NCBI RefSeq assembly: GCF_030704535.1
Contig: NC_081812.1
Location: 17,183,501-17,247,500, forward strand
DNA: 64,000 bases
Direction: 5' to 3'
Source: Vitis vinifera
Lineage: Eukaryota > Streptophyta > Magnoliopsida > Vitales > Vitaceae
The notes under the pieces were generated by a model. The model was given only the letters and a program-made list of their open reading frames with translations, ran no database searches and was not told the DNA's origin. Positions 25,729-36,451 of the stretch are shown here, in pieces (position 1 is the stretch's first letter; every line of letters begins with the position of its first letter). Position numbers and translations under genes: made by a program.

Positions 25729-27050
25729 CTGCAGATGTGAACACAAGCATCCAAACATTTGTTAAGGATGCCATCACCACCCACATGGCATAGCCCGCTA
25801 GTATATCAGCTCATACAAGAACCACCATGTATACACAAGAAACAAAATGGAAAAACAATGAATGAATAATTTACAAACCTCTTGTTTTTGCTCTGCCATT
25901 TGCACAAAGCAATTGCTCAAATACCACATGCATTATATTTTCACACACTCGTTGTCAAAACAGCTTTCTATTAATATGACTCAGCTTATGCCAATTGGAA
26001 TTGGGATCAATTAATTTCCAGGGGCATCTTTGTTGACAAGGAGATGCCCGCAAGTGTTTTACTTTGAACCCTTCATTAGATGGGCTAAAACCAATTGCTG
26101 ACTTATGAAAAAACGAAAGGCAGTTCAATAACCCATGAAAAAGCTGCCAAGGGCAGATTTCACCTCTGCTTTCTGTTGAACAACAAAAATTTTTATTTTA
26201 AAAAAAGAGTTAAAAACAGAATTTGTAGAAAATGGTAGGAGAAGCCACTCAAGTTGCAATCACAGCACTAACAGTAAAAAGAATAAGTTCCAAGCACAGA
26301 TGAGCTAAGAAGAATAGAAGATGTATTAATGTTAAATTAAAAAAAAAAAAATTACTCAGACATTGAAAAAGAGACCTACCTCCAAGAATGGGTGACACTC
26401 TGAATCACTCAAAGAATACAGATCTTTAGCTTGAGCAAACTGGAATTATTCTGCATATAGATAATGAGGGAGCACAACAGATTGCAGAAGAAATCAGATA
26501 ACAGGTTTTGAGGGGAACTGGGTTTGGTGAATTTTGTACTAAAAGAGGGATCATAGAAGAAATTTCCAGGCGACTTGGGGGAGGAATGCATCCATAGGAA
26601 GAAAATAGGAGTCTCCAGCTAACTTCCTCTAGCCCCCAAGATACCGTCCCCCTGACACCAGAGCCATCTGTGTGCTTGCCATCACTTAGGATGCTATTAT
26701 TGTTGTTGAACATCTGACCATTGCCATATGCCACTTGATTAATGTTATTAAAGATTCATGCAATAATTTGATGGGATAAACTGTCCTGAAAATGTTCAAG
26801 AGTATACAGGCAAATGATAATAATAATAATAATAAATCACGGTTTTTTACAAGTTTGTTTTAGGAGAAAAAACCATTGGTGCTAACGTGCTGAGATTAGA
26901 GGGTGCATTCGTGAGAACAGAAGAGGAGCTTAACTGCATTGTGATTCAAAAATTGCTTGGAATTACATCTTTTCTGATACAATATATCTGAGGGCGATGA
27001 AAAGAAGACCCAAATTCAACAAAATTTCAAAAAGCAGCTCCTAGCTTGGA
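25729..27050. other. Intergenic between the NPF relic and the BTB gene
   Basis: The upstream end of the NPF relic should lie here. An open frame at about 26734-26426 on the minus strand (TVSWGLEEVSWRLLF) might be what remains of a first exon, but I cannot match it to NPF. An (AAT)n microsatellite is at 26817-26836. The last ~60 bp are the 3' region of the BTB gene. Confidence 0.35.
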
Positions 27051-28478
27051 TTATAAAACCGAAACTGCACCTGAGAAATTGGAGCTTTCCCACACTTCAA
27101 TCCCTTCGACATCTTCTCTACTAATAAATAGCCTATCCCCACCACCTTCCATTTTCGTTATGGTACCCCTCTCTAAATCATCCAACTTATCAACATAATT
27201 CCTCCTATAAGACCCTTCAGAAACCATATTCTCCCTCTCCTCCTCTGTTTCTTTATCCTCTACTTGAGACCAAACCTCTAGGCCTCCTCCTCGCGCAACA
27301 AAAACTTGCTTTCTGTAACAATGTATCACACTGCTGCTGTCACCTCCACCCTTATGTGCCATGCTAGGGTTATTGTCTCTCAAATACACCCACGGGTCTT
27401 CTCCTAATTTACGCAAATCTGCCATTCCTACATCCCCCGATTTGGAGCAAACCTTGAACATGGTTGACTCATCCGCATCCACGTCCACATCAGCGAACGA
27501 ATCCCCAAACCTACAGCTTCGCCCCGACCCTGGCTCGGTCGTCTCCCAAACCACCTCGCCGGACCTAGGGTCCCACAGCCTGATACAGCCCGAGTACCCG
27601 AACGCACCTGAAGTGACGGCACTGGCAAAGATGAGGCTGGAGCTTGGCATGTAAGTCAGTTTTCCGGCACCCATGGTCTTCATGGAATTGCCGGACTGGC
27701 GACCAATTTCCGACACGACCTGGAGCGTGGACTTGTCAATTACGAGGATGCAATTCTCTTTGTGACGACAATAGAACGACGCATATACAGAATTTGGAGA
27801 GTCTGCGATCGCGGACACCAGAGCCTTGTATATCCTAGGATCGGAGGGATCAGTCCAGTGCGCAGACGCTACATGACGTCCGCCGGATATGTCGTATATG
27901 TGAAGCCCAGCCGCAGTATCCGATCCAACGGCGGCTACATCCGGCCAGAGGCGGCGGATGGATGTGATATCGTTGATGTGAGTCCGAATAGTGCCGGCAT
28001 GGGCCAAATTGCAATCATAGGCGGAGATCTGACCGCCATGAGCAATCCACAAGGAACCGTCACCGGCACCAGCAGTGAAAGCAGAGGGAAGGCCATCAGA
28101 GGCAGGGCGGATGGTGGCGACAACAGAGGCGTCGATCCCGGAGAGGGGAGGGGGCAACATGGCAGATTTGAGACGAGACTCGATGCCGTAGTAGAGGGCT
28201 TCATCGGTGAGTTCTTGCTTGGAGAATCGGCGAGCGGTGGAGGGAATACGATTGGTTCGAAGGACAGAGAGGAGGACGGAGAAGATCTCAGGGTCACGGT
28301 CGATGAAAACGGGGTTGGAGTCGTCGATGGGGCGGGCGGAGAGGGCTTGAAGGAGTGAATCAGGGCCGCCGGAGCGAATAGTAGAAATAGTGGTCTCGAA
28401 GAGTTTGCCACCGACGTTGAGCTTGATTCGGTCGTGAGGACGATGGGCAGCTCCAAAATAGGGGTTTCCGTCCTCCAT
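27051..28478 (-). CDS. BTB/POZ (KCTD-type T1) protein with C-terminal WD40-like propeller
   Basis: A single-exon gene of 475 aa. The first ATG of the frame is at 28478 ([12 protein letters not shown]); the frame extends 10 codons upstream only through non-ATG codons, so I start here. Residues about 16-105 form a T1/BTB domain: [19 protein letters not shown], then [20 protein letters not shown] and [15 protein letters not shown]. Residues about 150-475 contain repeat units resembling a beta-propeller ([67 protein letters not shown]). In plants this layout belongs to the BTB group of At5g41330/At2g24240-like proteins, probable substrate adaptors of CUL3 ubiquitin ligases. The adaptor role is inferred from the family. 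Base composition is GC-richer than the surroundings. It seems intact. Confidence 0.9.
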   Translation of the reverse strand: MEDGNPYFGAAHRPHDRIKLNVGGKLFETTISTIRSGGPDSLLQALSARPIDDSNPVFIDRDPEIFSVLLSVLRTNRIPSTARRFSKQELTDEALYYGIESRLKSAMLPPPLSGIDASVVATIRPASDGLPSAFTAGAGDGSLWIAHGGQISAYDCNLAHAGTIRTHINDITSIRRLWPDVAAVGSDTAAGLHIYDISGGRHVASAHWTDPSDPRIYKALVSAIADSPNSVYASFYCRHKENCILVIDKSTLQVVSEIGRQSGNSMKTMGAGKLTYMPSSSLIFASAVTSGAFGYSGCIRLWDPRSGEVVWETTEPGSGRSCRFGDSFADVDVDADESTMFKVCSKSGDVGMADLRKLGEDPWVYLRDNNPSMAHKGGGDSSSVIHCYRKQVFVARGGGLEVWSQVEDKETEEERENMVSEGSYRRNYVDKLDDLERGTITKMEGGGDRLFISREDVEGIEVWESSNFSGAVSVL

Positions 28479-29441
28479 TTCTAGGAAGACGGCGTGCGTG
28501 TAGGCCAAAGGTTTTGATCTGGTAAAGACCCTTCTTGCTTGGTACTTGGTAGGTATTCACAATTGACTCGCCTTAGGATTTGCAGTTGAGAGTGAAGATT
28601 ACAGGGAAAGGGATTGGGAATCCTAATTGCCAAACCCCATTCTATTTTTGGGTAAATTTACTCCACTCCCAACTCCCTTGTGTTCTTGCTTCTAACCATA
28701 TTATCAGCCAAAAACATTTTACTTCTTCATCCATTTTTGGAAAGTTCAACTCGAGGAGAAATTAAAATAAGAAATTTCAGCACAACCCTGTAATTAAAAG
28801 GAATAGAAATTAAGAAAATACAAAGTTCTTCTCAGTTTTTAATTTAAAAAAAAAAACTCTTTTTAAGCACTCCAGGCGTTTTAACCTTTCATTTGGCCCA
28901 ATATGGAAGGGCCTGGGCCTGGGTTTGCCTCCAGGCCCTTTTTGGTTTTTACTCTGATGCCCCTTAATAATAATATTATTATTATTTTTTTCTCATTCTA
29001 CCGTCCAGTGGCCTTGAACTAGAGGTCGTACAAGCAACTGGTAGTCTGGTACTAACAGGTAGGAATAGATAACCAACTATCTGAATTGAAAGGTGAGTCC
29101 CTCTTAATTTCTTAATTTCTTCTGACTCATTCTTTCTATCAAGCCAATCCTCAATCGTGCAAGTACGCTATCCTCTCCATGTTGGTGCAGCGACCACCCG
29201 CTCCCACAAAGCGACTCTAAGGTGAAACTTGTCCAGATAAAATTTATTTTCAAAAACTTAAAAAAAATGACCGTTGACTTGTCTCCACGACAATATAAGA
29301 AACTATTATTTTTATAATCACAACAATTTATTATCATCACAATCGGAGTTCATTGTCATGATAATGATTCCGGCATATAATATATGTAAAACAATAGAAA
29401 ATCATGAGACTAATTAATTTACTTTGAATCACTTTCAGTTC
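28479..29441. other. Intergenic: BTB gene 5' region and GPAT6 3' region
   Basis: This holds the presumed promoter and leader of the minus-strand BTB gene (28479 upward) and the 3' flank of GPAT6. (AAT)n/(ATT)n occurs at 28965-28986. There is no further gene. On the minus strand a TGGGCC core is present near 28893 and a related GGCCC cluster at 28910-28945. Confidence 0.45.
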
Positions 29442-31608
29442 TCAAGCCTTTTCCTTTTCCTTTTCGTTCTTGAACGGAACACTGCCGTCTGTTCCGGCAA
29501 GTGTGGCGTATTTGTCCTTCCTGGTCAAGTTAGTGCACTCAAAGCCAAGGGTTCCAGCCAGCACCCTCTGGATGTAATTTGCAACTTCGATTGGGGATTT
29601 CCCACCTTTGCAAGTGAGCTCGGCGGGCAGCTGATTCAAGAAGGTGATCTCGTAGGTGGGCATTGGATTCATGAACACGAAGTAAGGATCCAACAACTTA
29701 TAACCCCGGGTTGACGTGCCATAAAACACGCTCTGCTTGGTATTAATGGCAACAGGCACAATTCTATCAGTGAGCTCAGCAAAAAGGGCGCTAAATCTCA
29801 ACAGAAATGGCTCTCTACATGTAGTTCCCTCCGGACAAATTACTAAATCACCTTCTTCAAGTAAGCGCTTGATATTTGCTGCATCCTTTTCTCTCTCCCT
29901 GGATAGTGCAACGGCTTTGATTGGAGAAATTAGCTCCGAGAATTTGCTAATACTGTAAGTGACACAGCTGATTTTTCTGCCTAAAGCCACAGCCGTGACC
30001 ACGGGGTCCAAAACTGTCCTATGGTTGCAAACGAAGAGGACTCCACTTTGGCCTCCCTTTGGCGGGGGAGGAGGTGTACCCTTAACAATAAGCTTGATTC
30101 CCAGGATCTTGTAATTGTACCTCACAATACGCTCTGGCAAGGGAATGTTGAGGTAGACCCTAAGGATGGAGAGAATGATCCCAATTGGCATCCATAAGAA
30201 AGTCAACAGGGCAGCCACAGGGGTGGGTCTCTGAACCAAACGTCCCTCGTGAAAAATGACTGGACTCAGAAGCTTGTTCCTTGGTAGTGGCTCACATTTT
30301 GTCCTTGGCACCATGTATCCTTCCTGCAATAACATATGCCAAAACTAATTTACCCAACCGATAAAACCTGAAATCATTAATTTGGGATGGGATGAAGCTG
30401 AATATAATTATTAAATATATACAAGAGATCTCGCATAAGTAATCATAAGAACCAAAAGGATTCATGATTAAACCATTGTCATTGTCATTGTCCATCGCCA
30501 CTTGCATGAAAGCTGAATGAGCAGAAAACTATATGTGGTGTGATTTATTCTTCATATTTCTTTCATGAGGATCTCGGAAATGAAACATGCATGATGGATC
30601 AAATTTTATTAATGGCGACGGGACCATGTTGTTAATTGTTGTACTTCAGAAAAAAGAATGGAGAAGAGAAAAGCATGAGGCCCCAGGGAACAGAGACCCG
30701 TTAGACAGTTGAGCGTAGATAAGTGCCCGTGGACCATTAAAATTTAAAACTTGTTCAAAACCGAAAAGAGAGATGCTCATGAACAAAACATTGTTCCCAT
30801 AAAAGCTCCCACCAAACTAAGAAAAATAGAAAAATATGACAGGTAACTCTGCATGTTTCAATTGTTGTACCAAAATGTGGAGTTAAGAAACAGCTCATCC
30901 AAATTAAAATCTCATCACCACCACAAGGGAAGAAAACGAAAGGGAGAAAAACAAAAAAGGCGAAAGAAAATGACTGGGTGTGGAAATCGAACCTTGCATA
31001 AGGACATGAAATCATGATCCGTATCTCTATCTCCCAGGCCCACATCTGGCAAATTCATGCCAAATTCTTGCTGCACTGCCGCTTTCTTATGTTCCCCAAC
31101 CAAAACTCCTGGTTTCTTCACAAACCCAGTCGCCCTTCCGGAGTTCGATACTTCCAACTCGGTCCCAAGAACCTTATCGGCACCCATATAGGTCTTCACA
31201 AAGGGTTCCACCATAATTCTAGGATTGGCAGTAATGATATACCTCTTCCCAAAGGAATTAAACACTCTCCAACTCTCGGGGTGCACATCCTCAGCATAGA
31301 ACTTGGGCAGGACTGACCTCGAAACAAGCTCAATCTCTCTAACTTTGAGTCCCGCAAAAGCCATATAGATAAAGATTTTAATGGCTAGCGACTCCGAAAT
31401 GAACAAGTAAATGAAATACACTAGTGGAACCGATGCTAGGAGGAGGATTGCCCTCACAAGGCTACCAGCTTCAAGTGCCACAAGCATGAAGTAGGGAAAT
31501 GCGCTTCGGGACACAAGAAGCGTGCCATCTAAGTCTGCCGCCACTGTCTGATTGGCTCGACCGTCGGAGCTGCATTTCGATATTGGTTGGAAATGGCGTT
31601 GAGCCCCC

Positions 31609-31610
<2 letters not shown>
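29442..31610 (-). CDS. GPAT6: Glycerol-3-phosphate sn-2-acyltransferase GPAT6 (cutin biosynthesis), 2 exons
   Basis: Exon 1 is 31610-30993, exon 2 is 30323-29442, and the intron is 30992-30324; 499 aa. The N-terminal half is a HAD-like phosphatase domain: D26-x-D28 (AADLDGTLL), [16 protein letters not shown] (121-136), K175/K176 and GDRDTDHD (193-200). The C-terminal half is a PlsC acyltransferase domain with the NHRTVLD box (H307, D312) and [10 protein letters not shown] (about 369-378). Hydrophobic segments at about 39-84 and 243-266 suggest ER membrane anchoring. Family knowledge: land-plant GPAT4/6/8 enzymes put omega-oxidised acyl groups on the sn-2 position of glycerol-3-phosphate and then remove the phosphate, giving 2-monoacylglycerol for cutin. 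Both catalytic boxes and the phosphatase motifs are kept, so it should be bifunctional. The sequence is closest in my memory to GPAT6 (flower/cuticle type). Confidence 0.94.

Positions 31611-31640
<30 letters not shown>
31611..31640 (-). repeat. (CT)n microsatellite directly before the GPAT6 start codon
   Basis: The + strand reads (GA)n from 31611. On the gene strand this is a pyrimidine (CT) tract in the 5' UTR ending at the ATG. The diverged second copy of this region (36452-36461) has only about four repeats, so the tract has grown or shrunk since the duplication. CT-rich leaders can affect expression in plants, but no direct evidence is here. Confidence 0.85.
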
Positions 31641-31647
<7 letters not shown>

Positions 31648-31699
31648 GAGTGGTGTGTGTTATTGTGTGTGTGAGGCGTGGTATGTCATGAAGAGAATG

Positions 31700-31730
31700 G
31701 TAGAGGGGGTGGGGGGTTTAAAAAGGTGGA
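31700..31730 (-). promoter_or_regulatory. Possible TATA region of GPAT6
   Basis: On the minus strand CCTTTTTAAACCCC lies about 110 bp upstream of the GPAT6 ATG. The same CCTTTTTAAATCCC is kept in the second copy of the promoter (about 36522-36535). The conserved position is the only support. Confidence 0.35.
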
Positions 31731-33853
31731 GAGAAAGGAGTGGATGCAGTTGGTCATGTAAATATTATGCAGTTGAGGGTTGGAGAAAGGACTTTCTTTT
31801 CTTTTTTTTTTAAGGAGGGTTGAGGTTTGTAAAACCTTCTTTGACGTTTAAACTAGGGCAGTTGTGAGGAGGGGTCTTGAGTAGTTGAAAGTCGATACCA
31901 ACGCCTCCGATACATTCAATTAGCCTACTTTTTAGTTTCTTGGCGCCTCCCAGTCGACACCAATTATGGCTTAGCCTATAATACCCTTGTATTTTAGCAA
32001 AGTTTATTCCAATATAAGGTTGAGGATGCTGTTGCTTTCTAGGATGTTCACTAAATCATTAGTCCATTGCTAGTAATGACCATACTCACCAAGTTAGGAC
32101 TACTTACCTGTTTCACTATATAAATGGAAATTATCATATTTTTATAACTTAATTATCATATTTTGCCAAGCTCTAATGTGATGACTTGGTTTAAATGCTC
32201 TAATGTAACCCTCAGTCTGATTGGTTAGCGGACAAAAATTAGATATAAAAGGTAAGGATCTTTCCATGGCTTAGAGTCGCATTCGCTGTTGGTACTTGTA
32301 CTATTTCCCACTTTTCGTATGTGCAGCTTCTTATACCAAAACAAGCAGAGCTTGGAAGAAAAATGGCAATTCCAAAAATATGGTAACCCTTTAGTAGCTG
32401 GGCTTAACGTTGCAATATTTAAAGGCAAATTCTACCTTTATCTCCTTTTTTCTTCCCCTAAATCAAGGAGGAGCCCAGAGTTGCTCCCTGACTCATAGTA
32501 TGCGTCATATCATCTGTATTCCTAAAAATTACTAATTTTCTGCACATCAAGGTCTGGTCTCCAGAAAAATAAGAACAGCAAAAAGCAAAAAAATGTACAA
32601 GACCTTTTCACGGTCACTTTAACCTGCAACACAAAGAAAAATTAAGAATCTCAAATTTTCTTAATCCTTTCCCAAAAGCGAAAATTTAAACGAACTGGAC
32701 CATTTACTATTCATTAAAGGGAGAGTTTGGTCCTTTCCCCCACAACAAGGGGGTGTAGCTTGAGGGGACCATACGCAAACACTGGCTTCCCACAGATAAC
32801 GGAAGCTGGCTATATCCACCCCCACATGTGTAACTCAGTTGATAGGGCCATCGACAATCTCCACCACAATATGTCACTATCGTTTTTTCATTTTTTTTTT
32901 TTTTTTGTTTTTTCCCCGTATGGTGAAGACATTAGAACAAATTGCGACGTATACTAGCATTGCATCCAAGAGGTGGCTAAGTGAGCCAATTTAATGCAAG
33001 CTAACAGAAGGGGCCATTTATTTCTAGTCTTTTCAAGGTTCGGCTGATAAGATATTTGTTACGTGTTGATTTTTGTGTGTGAGAGCACATTGGAACGGTT
33101 TGTTAATTACAAGAAACGGGTAGATATCAAAACCAACCACCCTCTCTCTTGAATCTTGCCTGTGAAGAAACCGTTAACTTGAAAGCAATCAAAAACCCAG
33201 ACAAATGAGAAACTAAGTTGTGGATTGGTTGTTGAAGTTAGGCATTCTCTGCCTCCCATTTTACTTGTATTAAATAAACAGTTGCCGACGGCATATCCAT
33301 GTGCGGCGTAATTAACATAAGTTTATCAAGAAGAGCGTGCCTCTCCAGGAGGCTGTTTTCATTTCTCTTGTTAATTTCCTTTCATCCCTCTTTTCAATCA
33401 CTACATTTCTAATGCGTTGCACACCTGCATACATGTGATATATCATTGTATGAGAATCACGTGGACTCTGGCATCTCCTTCAAAGAAATAGAATGTGACA
33501 TATGATGAGATGCAACATCAGCCATTTTTTTTTCACTCATTTCCTCTCCAATGACTTGTCTTCCTGCCTACCTAGCCATAAGAAAGAACTACAATCATGG
33601 CGAAATACAGGAATTGGAAAGAGGGAAATTAAAATTTATTTTTTGCGTCCAATAAGACGGAACGGGTATATATCACAACGATGCGTGAGTAAGAAGTTAC
33701 AGTTGCCAGTCCATACACGGAAGGATTCATTTATAACAAATAAAATTTAGACTGATGAATCTATCGGAAATTTGCTCTTGCTTTAATGCGAAAGCTTAGT
33801 AGACCCTATTAAGTTCGTGGTACCACGTGAAGTAAATGCGGGCCAAAGAAAAG

Positions 33854-36253
33854 CCTAGTTCAGAAATATAGAAGCTATGGTGGCCTGAGAAAAGCGGTCA
33901 CACGCTCAATGTGAATAAATATGAACCGAGCGTTGATGCATATATATGGTCTGTCATGTCGCTTTAACAAAGAGCATATGCCATACACTTACTTAAGGGC
34001 ACATGACCTTGCCCTTTGCCCTCACCTAATCTGAGGCCTGATTATGCCACTTCTTCATGACACTTGAGAGTGAGTATTAATCAACCAAATTAATTAATTG
34101 TGCCAAGCGCTTTCTTGTGTCTGCGGCATCATGATCTAAGTCCAATAACTTATGAAATGAAGTGTAACGACTCAAAATTATGAATCGGGGCCCTAGGGGA
34201 AGATTGTAGAATGGGTCGATATCGTCCTGAAGCCCTGCATATGCATCCATATTACAGCTAATAAGTCACTAGATCTCACATGTAACATCAAATACAAGCA
34301 TACAAAGCGCAAATTAAGTGTACGGTTTCTGCATAAATGCAACACTCAAGTTCCTTGCTGAGGTAACGGTACGATTGTTCTTAAGTTTAAGAGATGGATT
34401 TGCATGGAGTCAGTAAGTTGGGCATTTAAAGTATCATGGCGTCTCCATCGATGGAGCTGGCGAACAGCTCATATTTTGTTCCATTACTAGACATGTAAAG
34501 GCGAAACTCGTAAATGCATGGACTTCCTCTGCCAATGACGCCAAAGGCCACGCACAAAATTGTTTCCTCATATACACAGTGGAACTGAATTTTCATGTTT
34601 TCAAAATGGTCGGTCCACTTTTAGATTCCGATGGATCATATCTCATTGAATTTTGAACATCATTGAGATATATTGAGCCTAAATTGCGGTTTTTTCCTCT
34701 TTAGTTTTCAAATACGCTATTAAGGTTGCTGCAACTTTATTGTCCTTTTTTTGAAAAAAAATCAATCAGAAACTTATGACTAATTCGATTCAAGCTAATT
34801 TTTTCAATCAAATAACCCAAATTTTTTCCTTTGTAAAATTCTCTCATGTTATGGCTTTGAAAAGTCACATGTTCAATGAATTAAACACTCACGTTGACAT
34901 AGTTACATTTGTTGGAATCTGTACAATGATTAATGGTGAAAAATAGAAAAAAAAATAAAAAAGAAGAACACAAAAATTTAATGTGATTCGGCTAATTTGT
35001 CTACGTCCACGGGAATAAGGAAAGATGATTTTCACTATGTATCAAATTAGGATCATTATACTAACCCTTATGAATGAAATTCCAAAAATATCCTTGAACC
35101 GTACCACGAGGCACCCCCAATCTATCGTTCGTCCACAACAATAGAAATACAAGCTTGAATGACAAATGTCGTTGCTCCTTGAATGACAAATGTCGTTGCT
35201 CCGCTCTATTCCACTTCACTACGTTCTGTTCCACTCTGCTTCGCTTCCTTCCACTTCACTATGCTCCGTTCCACTCCGGTATTTACCCATTTTTCTTCAT
35301 ATGTTTTTCGCTTAAATATGAGTCACATGCTACAACACATTAGAAAATAGAAACTTCCTTGGTAAAACAACAATTTCTTTTACTATTCATAGTACTTGCA
35401 ATTTCTCCAACATTCAGGGGAGCAAAAATTTGTTGTCCTTGAGGAAGCAGGCCTCCTAGGTCTTCAGGATGAACACAGAGAATCCAACCTTGAACACCAG
35501 TCAGGCAGCATGGCCAGTTAAGGCCAGCCGACGCTGGATAGTGCGTTGACCTGTGTAAAATGACAAGTCCGACGGAAATAAAATCCTAACCACATTATGT
35601 CTATCTCAATAAGTACACTATAACAGCAACGACCTTCATCTACTCTCGACAGGTGATAGAGCCATCAATCGAGGTACGGATGTCTTCCTGTAGTAATTGT
35701 CCATCACATCGTCACCTTGCGAAATTATCCGGCCAGCATCCCAAACACGATTATTAGACAACCGTTCATAGCTGCATTTTAAGGTATCAGAAAACGAGGA
35801 ATAAGGTAAGTGGTCTTTGGCTCTCAAAACTCTCATCTCTTTATCCACTCCTTTCCATTTTCTGTCTAATGTCCCCTCCAGTCTTCTTGTGTGACAAGGC
35901 ACAATCTTCAGTAAGTGAGCCAGTCTATAACACAAGTTGGAGCACCACTCCAATTACCAAACTCATTGATTCAGAATTTCAGAGTTATCCCGGACCTCCA
36001 AGAGCGTGGGCTTGTCCCGCATATAGGGCAGTGTATCAAGTCAAGTATTTCCATAAGCTCTACCAATTTAACGTGACGCATATGCGGTGCCAGGATCAGT
36101 AATCCATCTAAAAGCAATTAAGAGAATTGGACCCATGAAAATCCAACTGGACATTTTCTTTCTTAGTCAAACTCAAAATCATCAATCAATGTAACCTGGC
36201 TTTTAAGTTTTCAACGTAGATTCTCTAAATTGCTTAGGCAATGGACCTCCAAA
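33854..36253. other. Unduplicated spacer between the two GPAT6 upstream copies
   Basis: About 2.4 kb with no clear gene. 34970-35060 (AATTTAATGTGATTCGGC...CTACGTCCACGGG) resembles a motif I associate with LTR retrotransposon remnants in plants, weakly. A 20-bp unit (TTGAATGACAAATGTCGTTG) is tandemly repeated at about 35153-35197 and is followed by TTCCACTTCACT-type repeats to 35280. An unrecognised open frame on the minus strand is at 35636-35953. Confidence 0.4.
35636..35953 (-). CDS. Unrecognised open frame, possibly a stranded exon or gene fragment
   Basis: About 105 codons without a stop. The frame starts right after a TAA and opens with TTG, not ATG; the first internal ATG is about 40 codons in. 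The predicted peptide is soluble-looking and charged (RRLEGTLDRKWKGVDKEMR, YSSFSDTLKCSYERLSNNR, VWDAGRIISQGDDVMDNYY, RKTSVPRLMALSPVESR), with regular composition unlike most chance ORFs here. I do not recognise the family. No splice partners or signal were found. It may be a fragment copied in with neighbouring DNA. Confidence 0.25.
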   Translation of the reverse strand: MEWCSNLCYRLAHLLKIVPCHTRRLEGTLDRKWKGVDKEMRVLRAKDHLPYSSFSDTLKCSYERLSNNRVWDAGRIISQGDDVMDNYYRKTSVPRLMALSPVESR

Positions 36254-36451
36254 TTACACTAGTGGAACCGATGCTAGAAGGAGGATTGCCCTCACAAGGC
36301 TGCCAGCTTCAAAAGCAACAAGCATGGAAGTAGGGAAAAGCACTTCTGGACACAAGAAGCGTGCTATCCAAGTCTGTAGCCTATGTCTGACTGGCTCGAC
36401 CCTCAGAGCTGCTAGTTTCGATATTGGGTTGAAATGGCGTTGAGTCCCCAT
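36254..36451 (-). pseudogene. Truncated GPAT6 stub (first about 64 codons)
   Basis: An ATG at 36451 corresponds to the GPAT6 start. The first residues (MGTQRHFNPISK) and the last ([22 protein letters not shown]) match GPAT6 exon 1. The part between is read in another frame because of two compensating indels, so the DxDGT phosphatase motif is lost. The copy ends at the duplication breakpoint, before the rest of the gene. It cannot make an enzyme. Confidence 0.88.

Larger units (their letters stand above)
31418..33853. repeat. Duplicated segment, copy A: GPAT6 5' end plus about 2.2 kb upstream
   Basis: Copy A runs from within GPAT6 exon 1 through its upstream region. It matches copy B (36254-38391) in the same order and orientation over its whole length. 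Shared runs include ACACTAGTGGAACCGATGCT, GTGTGTGTTATTGTGTG, ATGTCATGAAGAGAATGG, AGCTTGAGGGGACCAT, TAACAGAAGG and AACCACCCTCTCTCTTGAA. Indels and substitutions are frequent. It probably contains the whole native GPAT6 promoter. Confidence 0.88.

Noticed and set aside
26426-26734. First exon of the minus-strand NPF relic
   Set aside because: The position fits but I could not match the peptide to any NPF N-terminus.
27762-28358. 198-codon ORF opposite the BTB gene
   Set aside because: Antisense shadow of a GC-rich coding region. The BTB frame explains the base composition.
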